From assembly GCA_030749225.1 (NCBI GenBank), contig JASMKO010000062.1, positions 1 to 64,000 of the forward strand: DNA of 64,000 bases, in the 5' to 3' direction. Position numbers and translations under genes: made by a program. Below, piece after piece: positions 1 through 8,011 of the stretch. Source of the DNA: Verrucomicrobiota bacterium (GTDB lineage: Bacteria; Verrucomicrobiota; Verrucomicrobiia; Limisphaerales; UBA1096). The notes beneath the pieces are model-generated. The model saw only the letters and a program-made list of their open reading frames with translations, ran no database searches and was not told the DNA's origin. Within the stretch, counting starts at the first letter, position 1. Each line of letters opens with the position of its first letter.

Positions 1-1284
1 GCTATCCGGCCCCACCCCCTCGATAATGGTATCGTCGGTGAATAAAAGCTGGTTGTTCGGCGTGGAAACATACAGTGCGGTCATTTCGTTGGCGAAGTTG
101 CCAATACCAATGCCCAACGAATCGTCATTCCTAAACCGTGCCGCGTCGATACCCATAGCCCCACGCACCTTGCCGTTGCTGTCAAAACCGATTCCACTGA
201 TGCCCCCCATCTCATCGAACGATCCGTCTTTTTTGTTCTTAAAGACAAAGTTGTGCACCGTGTCGTTAGCCACCACGAAATCTATCCAGCCGTCACTGTC
301 AATATCCACTGGTGACACGCCAAGCGACTTGGCCATTGGCACTTTTGTGACGCCCGATCGGACCTGAACCCCTGCCAGTCCGGAGATGTCAGTGAACTTT
401 CCACCACCATCGTTGCGGAAGAGCGAGGGAAACGTCCCCTCAAAATTCGTTGGCGGTCCGTAGGCACGCCCAACCCCGACAAGCGTATAGTTCACCTCAA
501 AGTCAATTTCGCGCGACCATCTAATATAGTTGCAAACAAACAGATCCAGGTCGCCATCGTTGTCGATGTCAGCGAATGCAGCGCTGGTGCTCCATTCCTT
601 ATCGCCGCCGGCGACACCAGCCTGTTGTGTTACATCGGCAAATTTACCGTTGCCCAGATTCTGGAAAAGTCGGTTGGCACCAACCGCCGTCTGGTAAACA
701 TCCGGCAAACCGTTGTTGTCGAAATCCCCGATGGCCACACCCATCCCGTATAATGCGACATCGAGCCCCGAACCATCCGTAACATCCTCAAACTGCCCCT
801 TCCCGTTATTTCGGTACAACGCCGCAGTGGTCGGTTTCAGTTCTGGTCTTTTTTTTACATCCCAAGGCCACCAGACACCATTGGTAAACAACAAGTCCTG
901 ATCACTGTCACCATCAAAATCAAAGAAGGCTACCCCGCTCCCCATCGACTCCGGCAGCAGTTTATCCCCGGTGGCGCCGTTGTTGTGCTCGAAACTAATC
1001 CCGGCCGCAACCGTAATATCGATGAATTTAACATCAGGCACAAACTCCTCAGCGGGAATTTCCCGCTGCTCTGGTGCTTCAACCTTGGCTTCCACCGAAT
1101 CCGACTCCTGTTCCTTAGGTTTGAGGAAAATGAACGTCACATAGCCAGCAACGGCCAAGAATAAGACTACAAACGCAGACCACTTCAATGCGTGGCCAAT
1201 TACGGCATCATCCTCATGAGCCAACTCCTCCAACTCTTCCGGCGGAGGTTTTGAATGAGATTCCTCAGGCTTCGATTCTTTCAT
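1..1284 (-). CDS. FG-GAP/VCBS repeat protein with one N-terminal TM segment (ASPIC/UnbV-type), truncated by left window edge
   Basis: Manual minus-strand translation from ATG at 1284: MKESKPEESHSKPPPEELEEL...FVVLFLAVAGYVTFIFL...GVAFFDFDGDSDQDLLFTNG...GDFDNNGLPDVYQ...ADIDNDGDLDLFVCNY; open to base 1, not in the ORF track because no stop lies in the window. Confidence 0.85.
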   Translation of the reverse strand, partial: MKESKPEESHSKPPPEELEELAHEDDAVIGHALKWSAFVVLFLAVAGYVTFIFLKPKEQESDSVEAKVEAPEQREIPAEEFVPDVKFIDITVAAGISFEHNNGATGDKLLPESMGSGVAFFDFDGDSDQDLLFTNGVWWPWDVKKRPELKPTTAALYRNNGKGQFEDVTDGSGLDVALYGMGVAIGDFDNNGLPDVYQTAVGANRLFQNLGNGKFADVTQQAGVAGGDKEWSTSAAFADIDNDGDLDLFVCNYIRWSREIDFEVNYTLVGVGRAYGPPTNFEGTFPSLFRNDGGGKFTDISGLAGVQVRSGVTKVPMAKSLGVSPVDIDSDGWIDFVVANDTVHNFVFKNKKDGSFDEMGGISGIGFDSNGKVRGAMGIDAARFRNDDSLGIGIGNFANEMTALYVSTPNNQLLFTDDTIIEGVGPDS

Positions 1285-1323
1285 TGGGTCGAATTGTAAA
1301 AGGGCGCAGCATGACTCAACACC

Positions 1324-1343
1324 AATCGCTTGGCCAAGCGATT
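1324..1343. repeat. 20-bp perfect palindrome AATCGCTTGGCCAAGCGATT (iterated motif, intergenic)
   Basis: Read directly; contains CTTGGCCAAG core at 1329-1338. Confidence 0.95.
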
Positions 1344-1725
1344 TGTTTTGTAAATGCCCCGGTAGCACCTATTGCCCAGATTTGAACTAACCTAATAGAT
1401 TGCTATGATACTACCCTAGGGCCTTCTCAATCGGAAGCTAGGCTCCATCTGCACTCAACTAGCGCCTGTCTGCCACTGATTTTTTGCGCGAAAGGAAGTG
1501 ATTAATCGCTCTTGCGTGTCAAATGAAGGGCACCATCGGACAAGATGATACACCAACTTGCTCTGCCTGTGTTCGAGCAACTGCCCCACAATCCAAACTT
1601 GGACAAGCGGTTTTACTAGCGGGAGAAGCTTTGCGAAAGTACAATCCCATGATCGGACGAACGGATTCAATCTAGGCGTGGATTTCACCTTGGTCAAGAC
1701 GACGCCGACCGTTACTCTGCCGCGC

Positions 1726-4700
1726 ATGACAGCGGATTCCGACACCGATCAGACTCATTCCTCGACGAAATTCCTGCTGTTGCTCGTCGCCGTTGTATTG
1801 GCCCCAGTGATCTTCACGTGGCTAACGAGCACACCTGGCCAAAGTGAGGCCGAATTCGACCAATCGATCAACGCCGGCAAAACCTACTACGAAGCCGGCG
1901 AAGCGCAAAAAGCCATCGAAGCATTTACCCAGGCGCTGAAATCCAAACCCACGGAAATCGATCTCCTGCTGAACTTGGCCAACGCCCATCGCTTGGCCAA
2001 CCACCCAGAGGAAATGATCAAGTACGCACAAGAGGCTTTGGCCATCGATGTTAACCTTGCTGCCGGTCATTTCCTGGTCGGCTGCGCGCAATTGCGACTT
2101 GGCCAACACATCGAAGCGACCAAGGCTTTGCAACAAGCGTACGACATCGACAACACAGTAGCCGCAGTAGGCTACCTGCTAGGCAAGGCGCAACTGACCG
2201 CTGGCAACGCTGAGGATGCCGCCGTGCTGCTCGAAGAGGTAGCTACTTTTGAGGCAGACCACCTCGGAGCCTCCTACTCACTCAGTCAGGCACTTGTGAC
2301 ACTCGGCCGCGCCGACGAGGCGAAGGCCGCGCTTGAGCAGCACCAACAACGCATCGCCGGGCGACAATTGCCCAGCAACCCGAGCGCATGGGAAATATGC
2401 AGCTACACCGAAGTGCGTATTCCCTTCAAGCTCGAGCAACCGGACACCTCCGGCAACGCTGTCAAATTCGTTGACGACACCGCCCGCGCTTTCGCCGGCA
2501 ACGCCGCCCAGTTCACTGCTCCGTTCGGTGTCATCGATTTCAATCATGACGGCAACAACAGCCTGTTCGTCAGCACTCGCACTAACACCTTCCGCACGCT
2601 GCTCAACACCAACGGCGTCTTCACACCAGTCGGTTTCGAGTTTCCGTCCATTGAGGGCGCCCGCTACTCGCGCTGCCTCGTTGGCGACCTGAACAATGAC
2701 CGCTTCGACGATGTGCTGATGCTCGGCGACCAAGGCTCGCACGCCTACCGCTTTGCAACAAACGGCCTGGCGCGTGACCTCTCCAAATTCTCCAAACTCG
2801 CCTCGCTCAAAGCCGTGGACGGCGTCATCGCCGACATCGACTTCACTGGCAAGCTCGACCTCCTTGCCATCCAACCCGGTGATGCCGGCCTCAAGGTATT
2901 CCGCAACCTCGGCAGCATTTATTTCAAAGACATCACCAAAACTTCCGGGATTCCGACGCAGATCACCGGCGCGCTTAAACTTGTCATGGACGATTGGAAC
3001 AACGACGACATGCTCGACTTGTTCATCCCGCGGACCAGCGAGCCGCCGTTGTTCCTGCAAAAACATCGGGGTGCCGCCCACGCGCCGACCAACACCCTTG
3101 CCGCCCTGCCTACCTCCACTGCCCTGACCACCGGCGACCTCAACAACGACCTGCGCGTTGACCTTGTCTGCCTGGCCAATGGCCAACTCGAGATCACCTT
3201 CAACGGTCTCGAGGAAAAACAGACCCTCCCCTTGACCAGAGGCGGCACCGCAGTTCACCTGCTCGACTACGACAACGACGGTTGGCTCGACCTCTTCGCC
3301 ACCGGCGACGGCGTGCAGTCGTTTCGCAACCGCGGTGCCGCCGGCTTCGCCGACACGACCACCGCGCTTGGCCTCGACTCGCTCACTGGCCAAGTCAGCC
3401 AACTCGCCGCTGCCGACATCGACCATGACGGCGACTCGGACCTCCTACTCGCCCACGAGTACGGCCTGAAATACCTCCGCAACGACGGCGGCAACGCCAA
3501 CCATCAACTGAAAATTCGCCTTTACGGTAACCGCTCCAATGCCAGCGGCCTCGGCATCCAAATCGAGACCGTCACCGCAGGCCTACGGCTAAAGCGTACC
3601 GTCCACTCTCTGCCAATCGAGATCGGTGTCGGTAAAAACCAACTACTTAATTCACTCAACGCGCGATGGTTCGATCTCTCGCTTTTCAACCTAGACGTGC
3701 AAGTAAAACAGGACGAGATCGTCACGCTCACCGAGCTGATTTTGCCGACCGGCTCCTGCCCTTACCTCTACGCTTGGGACGGCCAACAGCACCGCTTTGT
3801 TACCGACCTGCTCGGCGCGTCGCCGCTTGGCCTGCCGGCGGCCGAGGGTGTGTACATCGACGCCGACCCGGACGAGATCGTCTGGATCGGTGACGAGACG
3901 AACTTCAAGCCACTCAACGGGCATTACCGGCTGCAGATCACCGAGGAACTGCGCGAAATCCTATACCTCGACATGGCCAAGCTGCTTGCCGTCGACATGC
4001 CGCCCGGTGCAGAAATCCATCCTACGACCAAGCTGCGCCCCGTCGGCCCCTTCCCGCCCGCAGGCCTGGCCGCCTTGGCCAAGCGCACGCCACTCCTGCA
4101 GGCCTGGCGCAGCGACGGCCTCGACGTCACCGCCGCGCTGCTATCCAACGACGACCAATGGGTCTCGCCGGTCGAACTGCAGCTGCCGCAGTTGCGCGGC
4201 TTGGCCAAGCAATATTCGATCGAGCTGGACTTTGGTCCGCTCGACCCCGATGCACCGCTTGCCCTTGCGCTTACCGGCTGGCTGCACTTCGGCGGCGGCA
4301 TGGCCAACATCGCCGCCTCTCACCACGTCGGGTTGCCATTCCCGTTCCCCACCCTCGAGGCGCAGCTCGCCAACGGCCACTGGCAACACCTCGATGTGAC
4401 CGTCGGCGCGCCGGTCGGCAAAACCAAGACGATCGTCGCCGACCTGGTCGGCAAGCTGCCGGACGCTGCCCGGCGGCTGCGGCTCTCGTCGGCGTTCGAG
4501 ATTCACTGGAACCGGATTGCCCTGTTTGAAAAAACGGCGTTGCCCGCTGTCACTGAAATTCACGCGACCGCAGCTGACCTGCACTGGCACGGCTACGGTG
4601 AAAAAGAGGATTTACCCGCGCACTTGCCGCTGACCCCCATCCACGACCAGACACGCGACACGCCCAACTGGCGCCTCACCCCCTCCGGCTGGGTCACCCG

Positions 4701-5046
4701 ATACGGTGCAGTAGACGCACTCGTCGAAGCCAAGGACAACCGGCTCGCGCTCATCGCCGCCGGCGATGAGTTGACACTCGACTTCGACGCTACCCAACTG
4801 CCTTCTCAGCCACCCGGCACTACACGCCATTTTTTCCTGTTCACCAGCGGCTGGGACAAGGACGCCGATTTCCACGTCGCCCAAGGCTGGACCGTCGATC
4901 CCCTGCCGTGGCATGGTATGGACAGTCAACGCTACGGTCGCGAGCCTCGCCCTAATCTCGACGACGACTGGATTCGGCAATATAATACTCGCTGGATCGG
5001 CCCGCGCCCTCTTCGCAAGTCGCTGAAGCTCACCCAAGCCAAGTGA
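1726..5046 (+). CDS. TPR + FG-GAP/ASPIC repeat protein (secreted or membrane-anchored)
   Basis: ORF 1558..5046; likely start MTADSDTD at 1726 followed by a TM/signal segment; TPR units then DFNHDGNNSLFV, DLNNDRFDDVLM, DYDNDGWLDLFA, DIDHDGDSDLLL repeats. Confidence 0.85.
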   Translation: MTADSDTDQTHSSTKFLLLLVAVVLAPVIFTWLTSTPGQSEAEFDQSINAGKTYYEAGEAQKAIEAFTQALKSKPTEIDLLLNLANAHRLANHPEEMIKYAQEALAIDVNLAAGHFLVGCAQLRLGQHIEATKALQQAYDIDNTVAAVGYLLGKAQLTAGNAEDAAVLLEEVATFEADHLGASYSLSQALVTLGRADEAKAALEQHQQRIAGRQLPSNPSAWEICSYTEVRIPFKLEQPDTSGNAVKFVDDTARAFAGNAAQFTAPFGVIDFNHDGNNSLFVSTRTNTFRTLLNTNGVFTPVGFEFPSIEGARYSRCLVGDLNNDRFDDVLMLGDQGSHAYRFATNGLARDLSKFSKLASLKAVDGVIADIDFTGKLDLLAIQPGDAGLKVFRNLGSIYFKDITKTSGIPTQITGALKLVMDDWNNDDMLDLFIPRTSEPPLFLQKHRGAAHAPTNTLAALPTSTALTTGDLNNDLRVDLVCLANGQLEITFNGLEEKQTLPLTRGGTAVHLLDYDNDGWLDLFATGDGVQSFRNRGAAGFADTTTALGLDSLTGQVSQLAAADIDHDGDSDLLLAHEYGLKYLRNDGGNANHQLKIRLYGNRSNASGLGIQIETVTAGLRLKRTVHSLPIEIGVGKNQLLNSLNARWFDLSLFNLDVQVKQDEIVTLTELILPTGSCPYLYAWDGQQHRFVTDLLGASPLGLPAAEGVYIDADPDEIVWIGDETNFKPLNGHYRLQITEELREILYLDMAKLLAVDMPPGAEIHPTTKLRPVGPFPPAGLAALAKRTPLLQAWRSDGLDVTAALLSNDDQWVSPVELQLPQLRGLAKQYSIELDFGPLDPDAPLALALTGWLHFGGGMANIAASHHVGLPFPFPTLEAQLANGHWQHLDVTVGAPVGKTKTIVADLVGKLPDAARRLRLSSAFEIHWNRIALFEKTALPAVTEIHATAADLHWHGYGEKEDLPAHLPLTPIHDQTRDTPNWRLTPSGWVTRYGAVDALVEAKDNRLALIAAGDELTLDFDATQLPSQPPGTTRHFFLFTSGWDKDADFHVAQGWTVDPLPWHGMDSQRYGREPRPNLDDDWIRQYNTRWIGPRPLRKSLKLTQAK

Positions 5047-5993
5047 ATCAACTAATCATCACCATTTTCGTTTCCCTCGTCATCGGCGTGGCATCCACCA
5101 ATGCCAACTCGCTGGATCGTATCGCGAATGTGTTTATCAAGGACGGGTTGAATCTCCGGCACCTCGAGTTCAGCATCACCGACACCGGCCTGAAAATCCA
5201 CATCGACAAAAAACACGAAACAAAAAAGGATCAGTTCGGCGACACACCACAACAGCCGGACGGCCGCATTATCCTGAAGGCAACCGGCGATCCGCTTGCC
5301 CAAGCACACTCGTGGGACTACACCGCCTCGCGCCCTGGCAAGTATTGGGTGGAACTCGTTTACAGCTTAGCCAAGGGCAAAAGCACCGCCATGCCAGACA
5401 TCAGCGCATACCGCATCCCGACCCGACTCGAGGCCACCGGCGCGCCCAACCGCTTCCGCAACGTCACGCTGGGGAAGGTGTATTTTGTTCAACCCGGCCC
5501 ACAGAAGATTGGCCTCAAGTTTCGTGGCCAAGCGCCGCTGATGCGGGCGCTCATCCTGAGGCCCGCGCCGGAGGGGGAACCTATTGGCCAGGCGCTCGAC
5601 CGCTCCGTGCTACTGCACGGGCGAGACGCAACCATCCACGGCACCAAGCTGCAGTATGAAACCAAGCCGCACAAAAATACGGTCGGCTACTGGGTGAATG
5701 TCATGGATCAGGTCTGCTGGGACTTTACTGTCGCGCTTGCCGGACGATTTGACGTCGAGATTCACCAGGGCTGCGGCACGGGTCACGGCGGCAGCACTGT
5801 CGCGTTTGAAGTCGCGGGACAGAAACAGGAGTTCATCGTGAAGGACACGGGGCACTTCCAGAATTTTGTACCGCGCAGGATTGGCACCGTCCGCTTGTCC
5901 AAGGGAGGGCACCGTTTCTGGCTCAAGCCAGTCCGCAAGGCCGCAGGCGCGATCATGGACGTGCGCCGCATCCGGCTGATCCCCGCTGAGTAA
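5043..5993 (+). CDS. secreted hypothetical protein, carbohydrate-binding-like domains
   Basis: GTG start overlaps the previous stop (GTGA); signal peptide; SRPGKYWVELVYSLAKG-type repeats resembling CBM-like modules. Confidence 0.6.
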   Translation: MNQLIITIFVSLVIGVASTNANSLDRIANVFIKDGLNLRHLEFSITDTGLKIHIDKKHETKKDQFGDTPQQPDGRIILKATGDPLAQAHSWDYTASRPGKYWVELVYSLAKGKSTAMPDISAYRIPTRLEATGAPNRFRNVTLGKVYFVQPGPQKIGLKFRGQAPLMRALILRPAPEGEPIGQALDRSVLLHGRDATIHGTKLQYETKPHKNTVGYWVNVMDQVCWDFTVALAGRFDVEIHQGCGTGHGGSTVAFEVAGQKQEFIVKDTGHFQNFVPRRIGTVRLSKGGHRFWLKPVRKAAGAIMDVRRIRLIPAE

Positions 5994-6005
5994 TCGTTAT
6001 CGATA

Positions 6006-7130
6006 ATGGAGGAAACCAACACGACAACATCCACGAATATCGTCCGCAACGTGGTCGACTCCATCAAGGACTCCGACTCGCTGCTGGAGGGCCTGCTGGC
6101 CTACTTCACCAGCCTCGAGCCGATCCATTACGTCACATTCACCATCAACCTGCTGATCCTGATTTTCGGCAGGCAGATCATTAGTCACTTGAGCGTACAC
6201 ACTGTCGGGGGCGTTCCCTCCCGGCTACGGCTGTTGCGGATCATCAACACCGTCCTTTTTCTGACCTACTTTTTTGCCGTCGCCTTCCGGTTTCAGTTGG
6301 GTTCCAATATCAGCCACACCGGCCTGCTGGTGCTGCTGTCGTATCTGACTTGGCAGTTCACGCACGCGCTGATCCTCAAGAAATACGGCCGCAAACGAGA
6401 GGTCGAAGGCACGGCCATCTACGTCGAATCGTACACCTCCAACAACCTGAGGCTGATCGCGCTGCTGCTGCTCGGGATCGTCTCAGGGCTAATCTTCCTG
6501 AATATCTGGAAACTGGAAAGTTGGCTACAGACGACCAGTTTCCTCGGGGCGCTCGCGGTGCTGGTCTTCACAACAAAGGATTACTGGCTGAAGGATTTCA
6601 TCAGCGGCATCATTGTCATCAGCAATGGCAACGTGGAACGGGGTGATGTCATCCGCATCCCAAACGAAAACATCCTCGCGATCGTGATCGAGACCCGCAC
6701 CACACTAACCCTGTTGCGCGACCTTATCCGCAACCATAACATGACCATCCCAAACTCGCTGCTGCTGAACCGACAGGTCGAGATTCTCACCACTGATTCT
6801 CGCAAGGGCATCTACGACTATGTCGAGTTCAACATCGGTTACGACATCGGCGCGGACTCAGTGGAAGCTTATCTGTTTGATGTCTGGAAGTCGGCCTGCA
6901 AAACAACCGCCGCCATCAACCCCGACCGGGAGGGTGTCATCAGGCTGATTGAGAACGGGGACCACGCCGTAACGTGGCGCCTGCTGTACAACCTCACGGC
7001 CGAGCACGAAATCATCAACGCCCGCAATGCCGTCAAACAGGCGGCATTCGAGTTGCAGGATGCACACGGTGTCCAGCTAGCCACGCCACTGACCCACACC
7101 TTTCCCGCCGGCACGCCACCGACTCAGTAA
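6006..7130 (+). CDS. MscS-family mechanosensitive channel protein
   Basis: Multiple TM helices, then KDFISGIIVISNGNVERGDVIRIPNENILAIVIETRTTLTLLRD...MTIPNSLLLN, the MscS beta-domain pattern. Confidence 0.8.
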   Translation: MEETNTTTSTNIVRNVVDSIKDSDSLLEGLLAYFTSLEPIHYVTFTINLLILIFGRQIISHLSVHTVGGVPSRLRLLRIINTVLFLTYFFAVAFRFQLGSNISHTGLLVLLSYLTWQFTHALILKKYGRKREVEGTAIYVESYTSNNLRLIALLLLGIVSGLIFLNIWKLESWLQTTSFLGALAVLVFTTKDYWLKDFISGIIVISNGNVERGDVIRIPNENILAIVIETRTTLTLLRDLIRNHNMTIPNSLLLNRQVEILTTDSRKGIYDYVEFNIGYDIGADSVEAYLFDVWKSACKTTAAINPDREGVIRLIENGDHAVTWRLLYNLTAEHEIINARNAVKQAAFELQDAHGVQLATPLTHTFPAGTPPTQ

Positions 7131-8011
7131 ACGCCCAGCGTCTTGAGCACGGCGCGGATGCGGGGCACCTCGTGCGTGCGAAACAGATCAGTCTGGCCCA
7201 GCGCAGCAAGAACGGAAAAAAACGGCTCGGCACACCGCACTTCGTCGCCAAAAAATTCTACGGCGTGCGGCAGGGCATTGCACACCGGCCAGCCGAGTCG
7301 GCGCAACCGGAAGGCGTTCAGAAAAGTTTTCATCTGGTGGCGGATCCGCAACGAGCTGTCTTGCAGGTTTCGGTAGTAGAAGCCCAGCCCGGGATCGAGG
7401 AATCCCCTGGCCAGCCCGCAACGAGCGGCGACCTCGATCTCGCGCAAGAAATAGTCGGCCATACGGGGGATGGGATCGTCGTCGAGCGGGATGTCGTCAA
7501 CGTCCCGAACGTGTTCTCCGGAGACATAGCAGATGATTACCGCGGCATCGTGTTCGGCGGCAAGTCGATAAATGGCCTCGCTGTCGGCCGTGCCGGTGAG
7601 GTTCAGCACTTTCGCGCCAGCCTCCAAACAGGCCTTGGCCACATCGGCGTCGTATGTTTCGACAGAGACAATGATGCCATCAGCGGCGAGTTGTTCAACC
7701 ACCGGCAGGAGCTGTTGCTGCTGTTCGGCTGGGACAACCCGCCGCGCTTGGCCAAGCGTGGATTCGGCGCCGATGTCGATGATGTCGGCCCCCTGCCCCC
7801 GCAGCTCGAGCCCGCGCTCGACGGCCGACTCGACGGTGCTACGGATGCTCTCGCGGTACCACGAGTCGGCCGACAGGTTGATCACCCCCATGACAGCTGG
7901 CTGGGCGGAAGGAAAGCGGATCTGCCCAGCAAGGTCGAACGGACGCACCTCGACCTCGAGGTCGGCGGCGTGCTCCGCAGCGATGGCGGCCAAGTCGCTC
8001 AGGCCAAGCAT
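7124..8011 (-). CDS. dihydropteroate synthase-like (pterin-binding fold) protein, divergent
   Basis: MGVINLSADSWY, DIIDIGAEST, VSVETYDADVAKACLEAGAKVLNLTG, FLDPGLGF motifs; start MLGLSDL overlaps upstream stop by 1 bp (TGATG). Confidence 0.75.
   Translation of the reverse strand: MLGLSDLAAIAAEHAADLEVEVRPFDLAGQIRFPSAQPAVMGVINLSADSWYRESIRSTVESAVERGLELRGQGADIIDIGAESTLGQARRVVPAEQQQQLLPVVEQLAADGIIVSVETYDADVAKACLEAGAKVLNLTGTADSEAIYRLAAEHDAAVIICYVSGEHVRDVDDIPLDDDPIPRMADYFLREIEVAARCGLARGFLDPGLGFYYRNLQDSSLRIRHQMKTFLNAFRLRRLGWPVCNALPHAVEFFGDEVRCAEPFFSVLAALGQTDLFRTHEVPRIRAVLKTLGVY
7745..7758. repeat. CGCTTGGCCAAGCG iterated palindrome
   Basis: 14-bp perfect palindrome inside DHPS-like CDS (LGQ frame). 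Confidence 0.95.

Noticed and set aside
2278-3426. 382-aa minus-strand ORF opposite the TPR/FG-GAP gene
   Set aside because: Lies fully antisense to a gene with clear repeat motifs; low-complexity shadow ORF typical of GC-rich DNA
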